A stretch of DNA of 64,000 nucleotides from Edwardsiella tarda ATCC 15947 = NBRC 105688 (GCF_003113495.2 NZ_CP084506.1:1736001-1800000), one strand, 5' to 3'; shown: positions 10,925 through 20,494, counted from the stretch's first letter. Made by a program: numbers and translations. The notes: a model not told the origin generated them from the sequence alone.

Positions 10925-11839
10925 ATGTGGTCGGAGTATTCGCTGGAGGTGGTCGATGCCGTGGCACGTACCGGTAGCTTTAGCGCGGCGGCACAGGAGC
11001 TGCACCGGGTGCCCTCTGCGGTGAGCTACACCGTACGGCAGTTAGAGAATTGGTTGGCGGTCACGCTGTTCGAGCGGCGTCACCGCGATGTGGAGTTGAC
11101 GGAGGCTGGGGCGTTTTTCGTCGATGAGGCGCGCGCTATTATCAAAAAAATGCATGCCACCCGGCGCCAGTGCCAGCAGGTCGCCAACGGTTGGCGCGGC
11201 CAATTCCATGTGGCGGTCGACCGAATCGTCCGTCCGCAGCGTTGCCAGCAATTGGTGGTGGATTTTTACCGCCACTTCCCCGACATGGAGTTGATGATCC
11301 ACAGCGAAGTATTTAATGGCGTATGGGACGCGCTGATCAACGGTCGGGTCGAGGTGGCGATCGGCGCCACGCGAGCGGTGCCAGCCGGGGGGCGCTACGC
11401 CTTCCGCGACATGGGCTTTCTCCACTGGCGCTGCGTGGTCAGCCCCGATCACCCCTTGGCGGGCTTCGACGGTGAGTTGGATGACGATCGTCTGCGACCG
11501 TTTCCGGCGCTGAGTATCGAGGATACCTCGCGCACTCTTCCCAAGCGGGATACCTGGTTGTTGGATAACCAGCGGCGCCTGGTGGCGCCGGATTGGCCGT
11601 GCGCCATCGACTGTCTGGAGGCCGGGTTATGTGTCGGCCTGATGCCGGCACATGCCGCCGATCCCTTGATCGCCGCCGGGCGTCTGCACGCCTTGCGTTT
11701 GAGTCAATCCTTTCCCGATAGCGCGTGCTGCGTGACCTGGCAAGACCACAGTCGTTCGCCGGCGCTCGACTGGTTACTCGATTACCTCGGCGATACGCGC
11801 ACCATGAATCAGGAGTGGCTCATGCCACAGCCAGTGTGA
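10925..11839 (+). CDS. punR: LysR-type activator PunR (YdhB)
   Basis: LysR-family transcription factor of 304 residues. The N-terminal helix-turn-helix reads SFSAAAQELHRVPSAVSYTVRQLE, characteristic of YdhB/PunR, followed by a periplasmic-binding-protein-like effector domain. PunR activates punC in response to purine nucleosides in E. coli. It is divergent from punC. Its 3' end overlaps the convergent ynjD by about 20 bases. The next genes are purR and its followers, so purine control genes are clustered here. Confidence 0.9.
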   Translation: MWSEYSLEVVDAVARTGSFSAAAQELHRVPSAVSYTVRQLENWLAVTLFERRHRDVELTEAGAFFVDEARAIIKKMHATRRQCQQVANGWRGQFHVAVDRIVRPQRCQQLVVDFYRHFPDMELMIHSEVFNGVWDALINGRVEVAIGATRAVPAGGRYAFRDMGFLHWRCVVSPDHPLAGFDGELDDDRLRPFPALSIEDTSRTLPKRDTWLLDNQRRLVAPDWPCAIDCLEAGLCVGLMPAHAADPLIAAGRLHALRLSQSFPDSACCVTWQDHSRSPALDWLLDYLGDTRTMNQEWLMPQPV

Positions 11840-12443
11840 TGATCCGTCCCGCGCGGGGGACATCGGCCGCATCGTGTGTGACCAGGATGGTGGGGATGGC
11901 GCGCTGGGCGATCTGCTGATAGATCCAGTGGCGGAAGCGCCGGCGCAATGGCGTGTCCAGGCGAGAGAAGGGTTCATCGAGCAGTAGCGCCTGTGGGGCG
12001 GCGAGCAGCGTGCGCAGCACGCTGATGCGAGCCCGTTGCCCGCCGGAGAGGGTTGCCGGATAAACGGCGGCCATCTCCGCCATCTCCGCTTGGCATAACG
12101 CCTGAGCGACGGCATCCGGTGCCGCCTGCGGGGAGAGAGCGAAGCGGAGATTCTGCTCGACCGTGAGGTGAGGGAAGAGCAGATCGTCCTGGAACAACAG
12201 CCCGATCCCCCTACGCCAAGGGGGCGTTTGGCTGAGTTCGCGCTGACCCAGCCACAGTGCGCCTTCGGCACGCAGTGGCGGGGGGAGCTGGCCCGCGATC
12301 CCGGCTAAGAGCGTCGATTTACCGCAGCCGCTCGGCCCCATCAGCGTGAGGATCTCTCCGGGTGCTACCGTCAGGGAGAGTGCGGGCAGCAGTGGCTTAT
12401 GTGACAACGTCACGCAGAAGTTTTCGAGTTTAAGGGAAGTCAT
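11820..12443 (-). CDS. ynjD: ABC transporter ATP-binding protein YnjD
   Basis: ATPase subunit of a thiamine/molybdate-like ABC importer, 207 residues from ATG 12443. It has Walker A GPSGCGKST (36-44), signature LSGGQRARIS, Walker B ALLLDEPFSRLD and the H-loop THDAADVP. The ATG overlaps the ynjC stop by 14 bases, indicating coupling to the permease. The start at 12467 in the longest frame lies deeper inside ynjC and has no better ribosome site. The E. coli partner ynjB (binding protein) is not found here. Substrate is unknown. Confidence 0.88.
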   Translation of the reverse strand: MTSLKLENFCVTLSHKPLLPALSLTVAPGEILTLMGPSGCGKSTLLAGIAGQLPPPLRAEGALWLGQRELSQTPPWRRGIGLLFQDDLLFPHLTVEQNLRFALSPQAAPDAVAQALCQAEMAEMAAVYPATLSGGQRARISVLRTLLAAPQALLLDEPFSRLDTPLRRRFRHWIYQQIAQRAIPTILVTHDAADVPRAGRIITLAVA

Positions 12444-14049
12444 GACGAGAAGATCCTCGCACGCCACGCAACGGCAGCCAGAGCGCTAACAGGAAGGCGG
12501 GTAACGGCAGCAGCGTTTGCCACAGGGCGCCGATGGCCGCCAGACGGCGATCGATGCCACTGGCGTAGGCGACGGTTTCGGTGGCCAGGGTGGGCAAGCG
12601 CCCGGCGCCCAGCCCTAGGGTTGGGAGATACAGGCCGACGCTGACCGCCACACCAAAGGCGAGGGCGAGCAGGAGTGCCGGCATGAGTTGCGGCAGCTTG
12701 ACGCGGTAGAAGGCCCGCCAGGGTGTCTGCCCCAACGCCAGCGCGACGCGTATCTGGCGCTGATCGAAACGCAGCCAGGGGCCGGAGAGCGTCAACAGGT
12801 AATAGGGGGTGACGAACAGCAGTTGACCATAGATCACCACTGGATAGCGACCCAGCCAGTGATAATGGGCGGCGAAGAGCTGTAGGCCGAAGATCAGCCC
12901 CATTTGCGGTAGCAGTAGGGGTAAGAGCAGCCAGGCTCCGGGTTGGCGTCGACGCGCGGCATACCACTCCAGGGTGCCCAGCGCCAAGGGCAACGCCAAC
13001 AGATTGACCGCCAGGGCGATCCATAGGGTGTGCCACAGTGGGCCGCTCCAGTCATTGAAGCTGTACAGCCAACTGTCATAGCGCCACTGTTGCGGCCAGC
13101 GCAAGGGAAACGGCCAACGCTGTGCCAGGGAGATCAGCAGTAACATCAGGTAGACGCTTGCCGTGAGGCCTAAGGCGATGGGCCAATAGAGTGCGATTCG
13201 TCCTCTCATCTGCCGCTGATGGCGGCGTGGCGGCCGGCGGCAATAGTGGATCCAGACGCGTTCGATAGCGAACCAGATCAGCAGCGCCAGGGCGTTGAGT
13301 AACAGCAACACCAGCGCACCGAGCGCCGCCAGCGCGCCCTGCTCACCGTCGCTGATCCATTGCCATAAGAGTTGCGCAAACAGATAGGGACGTTGCGGGC
13401 CAAGCAACAGGGCCAGATCCAGCGCCGAGAGCGAGAAGGCCAGCACGCAGAACATCGGCAGGCGTAAGCCGGGCAATAACTGCGGCACCACGATACGCCA
13501 CCATCCCTGGCTCGGTGGATAGCCGAGCGCGGTGGCGGCACTAAGTTGTTGCGCCGCCGCGCAGCGTTCGGCCTGAGCCAGCACCAGCAGATAGAAGAAG
13601 GGGGTCTCCTTGAGCAGGAGCAGCAGCATCAGGCTCAGGGCATAGGGATCGTTGGGCAGCGGCAAATCGGGGGGGTGCTGCCAGCCGAACAGTGGTGCCA
13701 ACAGGCGCCACACGAGGCCGGTGGGAGCCACGAGCATCAATAGGCCGGTGGCCAGGGCGATATGGGGGGCGGCGAGTAGTAGGGCCGGCGTCAGGCGATG
13801 GCGGCGCCGCTGTTGTAGCGTCCGCCCGGCCAGCGCTAACCCGAGCGTTAGCGCCCCCAATGAGGCGCCGAGGCTACTGAGCAGCGAGAGCAGTAGACTG
13901 CCGCCCAGTGCGGGCCAGTGCAGCAGTTGTTGCCAGGTGCTCGCGAGATCCCCCTGTTGCAGCGGCAGCAGGGTGGCGGGCAGCATCGCCGCCAGCGGCA
14001 ATAACCCAGCTAGCAGTACCAGTAGCGGGAAGATCGCCAGCCGTGACAC
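12430..14049 (-). CDS. ynjC: ABC transporter permease YnjC (fused two-domain)
   Basis: Integral membrane permease of 539 residues with about twelve hydrophobic segments and two BPD-type halves, as in iron/thiamine-type fused permeases. EAA-like loops occur as ATALGYPPSQGWWRIVVPQLLPG in the first half and VALALGQTPWRAFYRVKLPQLMP in the second. It begins with a GTG only two bases after the purR stop and overlaps ynjD. purR-ynjC-ynjD therefore looks like one transcription unit. In E. coli ynjC follows ynjB; here that place is taken by purR, so the solute-binding protein is missing or encoded elsewhere. Confidence 0.87.
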   Translation of the reverse strand: MSRLAIFPLLVLLAGLLPLAAMLPATLLPLQQGDLASTWQQLLHWPALGGSLLLSLLSSLGASLGALTLGLALAGRTLQQRRRHRLTPALLLAAPHIALATGLLMLVAPTGLVWRLLAPLFGWQHPPDLPLPNDPYALSLMLLLLLKETPFFYLLVLAQAERCAAAQQLSAATALGYPPSQGWWRIVVPQLLPGLRLPMFCVLAFSLSALDLALLLGPQRPYLFAQLLWQWISDGEQGALAALGALVLLLLNALALLIWFAIERVWIHYCRRPPRRHQRQMRGRIALYWPIALGLTASVYLMLLLISLAQRWPFPLRWPQQWRYDSWLYSFNDWSGPLWHTLWIALAVNLLALPLALGTLEWYAARRRQPGAWLLLPLLLPQMGLIFGLQLFAAHYHWLGRYPVVIYGQLLFVTPYYLLTLSGPWLRFDQRQIRVALALGQTPWRAFYRVKLPQLMPALLLALAFGVAVSVGLYLPTLGLGAGRLPTLATETVAYASGIDRRLAAIGALWQTLLPLPAFLLALWLPLRGVRGSSRHDFP

Positions 14050-14051
14050 GC

Positions 14052-15077
14052 TTAGCGACGGTAATCGATGAACGGCCCATCGGCGACGGAGCGTCGCTCG
14101 ACCAGTTTGGGATGCACCTCGATGGTCTTGGCGTCTTCACGCTTACTGGTGATGCGATCGAGCAGCATGTCAAACGCCATGGCGCCGAGACGCTCCTTCG
14201 GCTGGTGAATGGTGGTCAACGCCGGGGTAAAGTAGCGCGCGTTGCGCACGTTATCGTAGCCGATGACGGAAATATCTTGCGGCACGCGCAAGCCCATCTC
14301 ATCTGCCGCACAGATGGCCCCCATCGCCATGATATCCCCGCCGACGAACACGGCGGTCGGGCGCTGTTTCTGAGCCAGGATGTTTTGCATCGCTGCGTAA
14401 CCGGACTCCGGCTCGAAATCACCCTCGACGAGCCACTCGGGTTGCGGAGTAATGTTAGCCTCTTGCAGCGCCTTGATGAAGCCACGCAGACGGCCGCCGC
14501 CGGTGTTGCGCGATCCCGGGCCGGTGATGGCGCCAATATCGCGATGGCCGCGTTCGATCAGGTAGCGGCCAGCCAGATAGCCACCCTCGAAGGCGTTGTC
14601 CTGGATCGCATCGGTGAAGTCGCTACGCCGTGTACCCCAGTCCATGACCACCATCGGGATATGGCGGTAATCCTCCAGGATCTCCAGCAGATTCTCGGGG
14701 TACTCGGAGCACATGACCAGCAGACCATCGACGCGTTTCTGCGCCAACATGGCCAAATAGGCCTTTTGCTTCTCCAGATTGTTGTGGGAGTTGCACAGGA
14801 TCAGGGTATAGCCCTGGCTGTAACAGCTGTTCTCGACCGACTCGATGACCTCGGCGAAGTAAGGCGCCTCGCTGGAGGTCGCCAACAGGCCGATGGACTT
14901 GGTATGGTTAACCTTCAGACTACGGGCAACGGCGCTGGGCGAGTAGTGTAGCTCTTTGATGGCCTCCCACACGGCGGCTTTGGTTTCGTCGGCGACAAAG
15001 CGAGTTTTATTGATGACGTGAGACACCGTGGTGGTCGACACGCCTGCGCGTTTTGCCACATCTTTAATCGTTGCCAT
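14052..15077 (-). CDS. purR: Purine repressor PurR
   Basis: LacI-family repressor of purine biosynthesis genes, binding DNA with hypoxanthine or guanine as corepressor. The ATG at 15077 gives exactly 341 residues, the E. coli length. The sequence starts [20 protein letters not shown] (helix-turn-helix), then a hinge helix [10 protein letters not shown] and the two-lobed corepressor domain with LVMCSEYPE and [10 protein letters not shown]. An AGGAG lies 11 bases upstream. Longer in-frame extensions are unconserved. ynjC begins two bases after the stop. Confidence 0.97.
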   Translation of the reverse strand: MATIKDVAKRAGVSTTTVSHVINKTRFVADETKAAVWEAIKELHYSPSAVARSLKVNHTKSIGLLATSSEAPYFAEVIESVENSCYSQGYTLILCNSHNNLEKQKAYLAMLAQKRVDGLLVMCSEYPENLLEILEDYRHIPMVVMDWGTRRSDFTDAIQDNAFEGGYLAGRYLIERGHRDIGAITGPGSRNTGGGRLRGFIKALQEANITPQPEWLVEGDFEPESGYAAMQNILAQKQRPTAVFVGGDIMAMGAICAADEMGLRVPQDISVIGYDNVRNARYFTPALTTIHQPKERLGAMAFDMLLDRITSKREDAKTIEVHPKLVERRSVADGPFIDYRR

Positions 15078-15431
15078 GAAACAAATGACTCCTAGGCGTA
15101 CGCGGTGCGTCGCCGGTTTGTTAATCGTTTGCCTGCGTGTAACGACGCCCGCGCAAATCTCGGTAGTACAGCATCGCTGCGGTTGCGCAAATAGGGTGAC
15201 GTGTGTCGTTTCTTGTTTAAAATTATAACGTCGCCACGCGGCAGTAAACCGCAAATTCTGGCTGATCTTACGCAAAAGGGGAAGCACTAATTAGCGATTT
15301 GCGCAGGATGTAATCATAAGATTTTCTGCGTGTTTTAATGAGTGATTTATGTAAAAATGATTTAACACAGATTTAGCGTGTTTGCTTTATGGGCAAAAAT
15401 TGATATAGAACGTAAAACAAGAGGTGTCAAA
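15078..15431. other. purR-cydH divergent intergenic region
   Basis: A 354-base gap between the divergent purR and cydH starts. It holds the PurR-box-like site near purR and AT-rich DNA from about 15280 to 15430 that should carry the cydH promoter. I see no further gene. E. coli ydhP, which lies near here, is absent. Confidence 0.6.
15119..15134. promoter_or_regulatory. PurR-box-like operator upstream of purR
   Basis: On the minus strand AGGCAAACGATTAACA matches ANGCAANCGNTTNCNT except for two positions near its end. It lies about 42 bases before the purR start, where autoregulatory operators occur in E. coli. It is inferred from sequence only. Confidence 0.5.
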
Positions 15432-15521
15432 ATGGAAAGCGATCTGAAATATTCCTTGGTGACCACGGTGGTAGCCCTGTCGCTGATCGTCGTCGCAGGC
15501 CTGATTGTCGCACTACATTGA
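15432..15521 (+). CDS. cydH: Cytochrome bd-I small subunit CydH (YnhF), 29 aa
   Basis: A 29-residue single-pass membrane protein. It begins MESDLKYSLVTTVV, continues through a hydrophobic helix and ends GLIVALH. This matches YnhF of E. coli in length, termini and the DLK(F/Y)SLVTT start. YnhF was identified as a small accessory subunit (CydH/CydY) of cytochrome bd-I. A GAGGTG ribosome site lies five to eight bases upstream. Location between purR and sodB matches E. coli. A strong terminator follows. It is too short for ordinary gene calling, but the similarity is convincing. Confidence 0.88.
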   Translation: MESDLKYSLVTTVVALSLIVVAGLIVALH

Positions 15522-15562
15522 GAGTGAGCCAAGGCGGCGGGGACAGAGCCGGAGGCAAAGAG

Positions 15563-15590
15563 AAAAGGCGCTCAAAGAGCGCCTTTTTTA
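15563..15590. terminator. Bidirectional terminator between cydH and sodB
   Basis: A GGCGCTC/GAGCGCC stem with AAA loop, A-run before and T-run after, so it can end both cydH (+) and sodB (-) transcripts. Confidence 0.9.
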
Positions 15591-15607
15591 TCACCGGATG
15601 ATCGGGA

Positions 15608-16186
15608 TCAGGCCAGGTTCTGCGCGACGAATTCCCAGTTAACCAGCGCCCAGAAGTTTTCCAGGTATTTCGGACGGGCGTTACGATAGTCGATGTAGTA
15701 GGCGTGTTCCCATACGTCGACGGTCAGCAGCGGCTTGTCTTCACCCGTCAGCGGGGTGGCGGCATTAGAGGTGTTGACGATGGCCAGGCTGCCATCCGCC
15801 TTTTTCACCAGCCAGGTCCAGCCGGAGCCGAAGTTGGCGACGGCAGACTTGGTCAGCGCTTCCTGGAAGGCGGCGAAGGAGCCAAAGGCCGCGTTGATCG
15901 CGTCGGCCAACGCGCCGGTCGGCTCGCCACCGCCGTTCGGAGAGAGGCAGTGCCAGTAGAAGGTGTGGTTCCATACCTGAGCGGCGTTGTTGAAGATACC
16001 GCCGCTGGAGGTCTTGATGATCTCTTCCAGAGACTTACCTTCGAACTCGCTCCCCTTGATCAGGTTGTTCAGGTTAACCACATAGGTGTTGTGGTGCTTA
16101 CCGTAATGGTATTCCAGGGTTTCGGCGGAGATATGCGGCTCCAGCGCATTCTTGGCGTACGGTAATGCAGGTAATTCAAATGACAT
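15608..16186 (-). CDS. sodB: Iron superoxide dismutase SodB
   Basis: Cytoplasmic Fe-SOD converting superoxide to oxygen and peroxide, 192 residues. All iron ligands are present at canonical positions: His27, His74, Asp157 and His161. Gln70 in NNAAQVWNH is the marker for the iron rather than manganese enzyme. The start at 16186 follows AAGGAG and matches [10 protein letters not shown] of E. coli; the longer frame upstream is unconserved. It is convergent with cydH across a shared terminator. Confidence 0.97.
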   Translation of the reverse strand: MSFELPALPYAKNALEPHISAETLEYHYGKHHNTYVVNLNNLIKGSEFEGKSLEEIIKTSSGGIFNNAAQVWNHTFYWHCLSPNGGGEPTGALADAINAAFGSFAAFQEALTKSAVANFGSGWTWLVKKADGSLAIVNTSNAATPLTGEDKPLLTVDVWEHAYYIDYRNARPKYLENFWALVNWEFVAQNLA

Positions 16187-16452
16187 AGCTCTCTCCTTAA
16201 TGCTTTTGTGACAAGCCGGTTGAACCGTAGACGCGACGCCGGAGCGTACGCCAGCGGTGAGATAAAAATGAAAAAATCTTGTTGTCCGCTTGTTATGGTT
16301 TGTGATTCTAGCAAGTTTTACCATTAAAGACAGGGGGTAGCTGTATTTTAGTCGATCGAATGGTGAAATGTGCAGCAGCGGGGGCGTCGGTGGAGACAGC
16401 AAGGAGAGACGCGGCGATCATGTGCAGACCGCCGCAGGGTGATGACGGGCGA

Positions 16453-17307
16453 TCAGCGAATGGTTTTCGGCGTCATCACACGACGAGCGCCAAGATAGTG
16501 ATCCTGCCAATAGTCATCGCCGAGGTAGCTGATGCGGATCTCCTCGCCGGTGCGCGGTGACTGGATGAACTTACCGTTCCCCAGGTAGACCCCAACATGA
16601 TCGGCCGCGCCACGGCCATTGATCTGGAAAAAGACCAGATCGCCGCGTTGTAATTCGTTGCGTTTGACCGGCGCGGCATCGCGCAGGTGATACATCTCGT
16701 TTGCCGTGCGTGGCATTTTGATATTCAGCAGATCCTGGTAGGCGTAGTAGATCAGACCGCTACAGTCGAAACCGGTGTGGGGCGAGCTGCCTCCCCAGCG
16801 ATAGGGTTTCCCGATCTGGCGCATCAGCTTATTCATCGCCGTCTGTTTGGCATGCTGATAGCGTTTTTTGTGCTGCGGGCTGAGACGCAGGGGGTGTCTA
16901 TCTTCCTGTGGGTGGCGCCGAGTGACATGATGCGCCACTTGCCGCGCGGAAGGGCGGCCATAGTGTTTCTTTGGCGCGCTCTGCTTGCGTGCGGCCGATG
17001 AATGACGACTACGCTCCGTGTGAGTTTTTGCGCCGCGCCGGGGGGGGTGGCTAGCATGCGTGGCGGTGACGGGACGGGAAGCGGAATGGGAGGTACGCTG
17101 AACGTGTGCGCTGGCCTGATGCGTGGCGCTGCGTTGTTTGGCGCTGCCGTGCTCGCTTTTACGCTTCTTACGCTCGGCATGCTGGCTGTGAGACGCCGCA
17201 GACTTCCGCTGATCGGCGCTAATCTTGTGGGCCGGTGCGGCCGCCGCCGAGGTGGTAAACCATTGGGTAAACAGCAGTACAAAGAGCGCAACGAATAGAC
17301 GCATCAT
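16453..17307 (-). CDS. mepH: Peptidoglycan DD-endopeptidase MepH (NlpC/P60 family)
   Basis: Periplasmic murein endopeptidase cutting D-Ala-mDAP crosslinks during cell growth. A signal peptide is followed by about 120 residues of low-complexity Ser/His/Lys/Arg-rich linker, then an NlpC/P60 domain. That domain has the catalytic Cys in FDCSGLIYYAY and the His in DHVGVYLGNG. Length is 284 from ATG 17307 (GGAAG seven bases upstream); TTG 17325 is an alternative. The basic His-rich linker is longer than I expect for E. coli MepH (271 aa) and may bind the wall or metal, which is inference. Neighbours sodB and grxD match E. coli. Confidence 0.9.
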   Translation of the reverse strand: MMRLFVALFVLLFTQWFTTSAAAAPAHKISADQRKSAASHSQHAERKKRKSEHGSAKQRSATHQASAHVQRTSHSASRPVTATHASHPPRRGAKTHTERSRHSSAARKQSAPKKHYGRPSARQVAHHVTRRHPQEDRHPLRLSPQHKKRYQHAKQTAMNKLMRQIGKPYRWGGSSPHTGFDCSGLIYYAYQDLLNIKMPRTANEMYHLRDAAPVKRNELQRGDLVFFQINGRGAADHVGVYLGNGKFIQSPRTGEEIRISYLGDDYWQDHYLGARRVMTPKTIR

Positions 17308-17754
17308 CAATCGCTTCCGAGCCAAACACTAAAATAAAAACCTAGAAACTACAGTATTAATTCAATAATGCCGAAGATAACAGTACTGATGTTTACGTAT
17401 TAGCGTCTAATTGTGAGCAAATATTTCAATTGGTGCATTTCGCGTCATCCCCTATTTTTTCTGGGGAAAATAGCGTCTATTTTCCCCGATAAATCGCTGG
17501 GGATATCGAGTTGGCGAGCGCGCTGGGGGTTAGCGTGATGCGCTGAAGAGACCACACAAAATGGGGTGTTTTTTTCCGCTGCCCGTCACCGCTACAATAG
17601 CGACACCCGGCCTTGTCGCGGGCGATCTCTTGCGTCGTGTAGGGAGCGTGGATAGGGGGATGGGGCTCAGCATCGAGCGCCTTGTCCCCGAGGATACGCT
17701 TGGGTGATAATGGCAGCCTAACAGGTATAACACTGAATAAAGGAAGTAGAGACA
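17308..17754. other. mepH-grxD intergenic region with a perfect hairpin
   Basis: A 447-base gap upstream of both divergent genes. It contains an 11-base perfect inverted repeat, GGGGAAAATAG at 17463-17473 and its complement at 17477-17487, with loop CGT. No T-run follows. No coding sequence with recognisable content was found. The grxD promoter should lie near its 3' end. Confidence 0.5.
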
Positions 17755-18105
17755 ATGACCACCATCGAAAAGATCCAGCGTCAGATCGCCGAGAACCCGA
17801 TCCTGCTATATATGAAAGGTTCACCGAAGCTGCCGAGTTGCGGTTTCTCTGCGCAGGCGGTGCAGGCGTTGTCGGCCTGTGGCGAGCGTTTTGCCTATGT
17901 GGATATCCTGCAAAACCCGGACATTCGTGCCGAATTACCGAAGTTCGCTAACTGGCCGACCTTCCCGCAACTGTGGGTCGAGGGCGAGTTAATCGGCGGC
18001 TGCGATATCATGATGGAAATGTATCAACGCGGTGAGTTGCAGAGCCTGATTAAGGAAGCGGCGGCCCGCCATAGTGCGGATAGCCAAGATCAAGATAATG
18101 CGTAA
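17755..18105 (+). CDS. grxD: Monothiol glutaredoxin GrxD (Grx4)
   Basis: Cytosolic CGFS-type glutaredoxin, 116 residues, which binds a [2Fe-2S] cluster with glutathione and works with BolA-type proteins in iron-sulfur trafficking. The active motif CGFS is at residues 29-32. The glutathione-binding elements WPTFPQLWV and GGCDIM are present. The start follows AGGAAGTAGAGACA. Position beside mepH and upstream of rnt agrees with E. coli. Confidence 0.96.
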   Translation: MTTIEKIQRQIAENPILLYMKGSPKLPSCGFSAQAVQALSACGERFAYVDILQNPDIRAELPKFANWPTFPQLWVEGELIGGCDIMMEMYQRGELQSLIKEAAARHSADSQDQDNA

Positions 18106-18124
18106 TACCCGTTGTGGGTGACAT

Positions 18125-18152
18125 CATAAAGGCGCCGGTGGGCGCCTTTATG
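18125..18152. terminator. Hairpin downstream of grxD
   Basis: A perfect 12-base stem (CATAAAGGCGCC and its complement) with GGTG loop, 20 bases past the grxD stop and before the convergent antiporter gene. The arms are A/T-rich at the base, so it can work in both directions despite lacking a long U tract. Confidence 0.65.
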
Positions 18153-18185
18153 GTATCTAGAGCATGCGCGACTGTCCCATCCTCG

Positions 18186-19508
18186 TTAAAGGATCATCGC
18201 GGCCGCCCAACCGAAGGCGAGCAGTGGTAAGTTGTAGTGCAGGAAAGTCGGCACGACCGAGTCCCAGATATGATCATGCTGACCATCCATATTGAGCCCG
18301 GAGGTGGGTCCCAAGGTGGAGTCGGAGGCCGGTGAACCGGCATCACCCAAGGCGCCGGAGACACCGACGATAGCGATGGTGGCCATCGGTGAGAAGCCGA
18401 AGGCGATACACAAGGGGACGTAGATGGCGGCGATGATGGGGATGGTAGAAAAGGAGGAGCCGATGCCCATGGTGATGATCAGGCCGACCACCAGCATTAA
18501 TAAGGCTGCCAGCCCACGGTTGTCACCGATGGCGCCCTCGATGGCGTTGACCAAGGTATCGACGCTGCCGGTGGCCTTGATGACGGCGGCGAAACCGGAG
18601 GCGGTGATCATGATGAAGCCGATCATGGCCATCATGTGGACGCCGCGAGTAAAGACATCCTGCGTCTCGCGCCAATGGATCACTCCGCCGAGGATAAAGA
18701 CCACAAAGCCCATCAAGGCACCGAGTACGATGGAGTTTGTCGCCAACTGTACGCTGAGCGCGGCGATGATCGCCAACACGGCAACCCAGACGGAACGTAG
18801 GTTGATGCGTTTATGCTCCGGTTCGGCCGATAAAATACGCCCCTCGTTATAGCGTCGTGGCTTGCGGTAGCTAAAAAACAGCGCCAGCAACAGGCCAAAT
18901 AACATGCCCAGTCCCGGTAACAACATCGCGGTCGGTACCTGTGAGGCGCTGACGTGCAATCCATTATCGTTAAGATTTTTCAGTAGGATGTTGTTCAGAA
19001 AGATGCCACCGAAGCCGATCGGCAGCACCATATAGGGGGTGATTAGACCAAAGGTCAGCACACAGGCCACCGCGCGGCGGTCGAGTTGCAGGCGAGAGAA
19101 AACGTGCAACAGCGGGGGAATAAGGATCGGAATAAAGGCGATGTGAATCGGAATGAGGTTCTGCGACGAGATGGCGATCAGGGTCAGGATCAGTAACAGG
19201 CCATACTTGAACCAGAAGAGACGGTTACTGCTAGGCGTTAGCCCCATGCGTCGGATCACGCCTTGAGCTAATACATCGGTGATCCCAGAGCGAGAGATTG
19301 CCACGGCGAAGGTTCCTAGCATGGCGTAGCTTAGGGCGATCTCGGCGCCGCCGCCTAGTCCCCCACTAAAGGTAGTAATGGTGGTTTCTAATGGGAGTCC
19401 TCCGCTTAACCCGGCGACCAATGCGGCGACGATCAGGGCGATCACCACATTGATCCGCAGCAGACTGAGCGCCAGCATTACGACAACGGCAATAACAACA
19501 GCATTCAT
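18186..19508 (-). CDS. Na+/H+ antiporter-family membrane protein (YuiF/HI1586 type)
   Basis: Integral membrane protein of 440 residues with about eleven to twelve hydrophobic segments, resembling NhaC-like antiporter family proteins. Visible landmarks are [32 protein letters not shown] and [33 protein letters not shown]; the last is typical of this family near the C-terminus. ATG 19508 is preferred over TTG 19532. The substrate is not proven; amino acid or metabolite exchange is possible. It is a single gene, convergent with grxD and co-directional with rnt. It has no counterpart at this place in E. coli. Confidence 0.7.
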   Translation of the reverse strand: MNAVVIAVVVMLALSLLRINVVIALIVAALVAGLSGGLPLETTITTFSGGLGGGAEIALSYAMLGTFAVAISRSGITDVLAQGVIRRMGLTPSSNRLFWFKYGLLLILTLIAISSQNLIPIHIAFIPILIPPLLHVFSRLQLDRRAVACVLTFGLITPYMVLPIGFGGIFLNNILLKNLNDNGLHVSASQVPTAMLLPGLGMLFGLLLALFFSYRKPRRYNEGRILSAEPEHKRINLRSVWVAVLAIIAALSVQLATNSIVLGALMGFVVFILGGVIHWRETQDVFTRGVHMMAMIGFIMITASGFAAVIKATGSVDTLVNAIEGAIGDNRGLAALLMLVVGLIITMGIGSSFSTIPIIAAIYVPLCIAFGFSPMATIAIVGVSGALGDAGSPASDSTLGPTSGLNMDGQHDHIWDSVVPTFLHYNLPLLAFGWAAAMIL

Positions 19509-19699
19509 AGACGTCAATGTCCTAAAAATCAATCAAGGCGGTAGCACGATTATTAGCATGTTTCTGTGCGTGCTACGACAAAAAAATACACTGTCGTGAC
19601 GTTTTGTGCCCTTCCGCTGGCGCGGCAATAGGGCGAGGGGAGAAAAATGCCCGCGTAGGCGGGCATCGAGAAGCGCGGTGAAGAGGAGGTGGCGTCGAG

Positions 19700-20365
19700 T
19701 TAAGCCTCGTTCTCCGCCACGGCATCCGTGAGATGAGCCGGCGGCCAGCCGCCCAGTCGTTTCCAGCGATTGACCAACTCGCAGAACAGGAGCGCCGTCT
19801 GCTGTGTGTCATACAATGCGGAATGCGCTTGGCTACTGTCGAAGGGGATCTCGGCGCTGATGCAGGCCTTGGCCAATACCGTCTGCCCCAATACCAGTCC
19901 GCTGAGTGCGGCGGTGTCAAAGGTGGCGAAGGGGTGGAAAGGGTTGCGTTTCAGCTTGGCGCGTTCGGCGGCTGCCATCAGGAAGGAGTGATCAAAGTGG
20001 GCATTATGGGCCACGATGACGGCACGATTGCACTCCTGATCCTTGATCCCTTTACGCACAACCTTAAAGATGGCGTGTAGCGCCTCATACTCGCTGACTG
20101 CGCCACGTAGCGGGTTGTGCGGATCGATGCCATTGAAGGCTAATGCCTCGGGAGAGAGGATGGCACCCTCAAAGGGTTCGATATGGAAGTGTAAACATTG
20201 ATCGGTTTCCAACCAGCCGGCGTCGTTCATCCGCAGGGTAACGGCGGCGATTTCGAGTAAGGCGTTGCGGTTGGCGTCGAAGCCTGCAGTTTCTACATCG
20301 ATAACCACGGGATAAAAGCCACGGAAACGCGCGCTTAGCGCGTTGAGGTTAGAGGTGTCAGCCAT
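19700..20365 (-). CDS. rnt: Ribonuclease T
   Basis: DEDDh 3'-5' exoribonuclease, 221 residues, that trims tRNA and other stable RNA 3' ends and turns over tRNA CCA. Exonuclease motifs are intact: Exo [10 protein letters not shown], Exo [12 protein letters not shown] and Exo [15 protein letters not shown]. The conserved FNGIDPHNP and [14 protein letters not shown] segments are typical of RNase T. ATG 20365 fits the family start, although its Shine-Dalgarno is weak; the longer frame adds unconserved residues. gloA lies upstream as in E. coli. Confidence 0.95.
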   Translation of the reverse strand: MADTSNLNALSARFRGFYPVVIDVETAGFDANRNALLEIAAVTLRMNDAGWLETDQCLHFHIEPFEGAILSPEALAFNGIDPHNPLRGAVSEYEALHAIFKVVRKGIKDQECNRAVIVAHNAHFDHSFLMAAAERAKLKRNPFHPFATFDTAALSGLVLGQTVLAKACISAEIPFDSSQAHSALYDTQQTALLFCELVNRWKRLGGWPPAHLTDAVAENEA

Positions 20366-20494
20366 GAGTTCGTTGGTGTCTTTATTTTTGAGTGCAGCGC
20401 CTATTATGGCAAATTTCACGGGGATTTACACGGGGTGAGCGGGGGAGAGCGCGAATGGACGACCGATAGGGGCCGCCCATCTCACATCCGGCGG

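Noticed and set aside
13908..14951. A 347-codon plus-strand frame opposite purR and ynjC
   Set aside because: It is a GC-rich shadow of two conserved genes.
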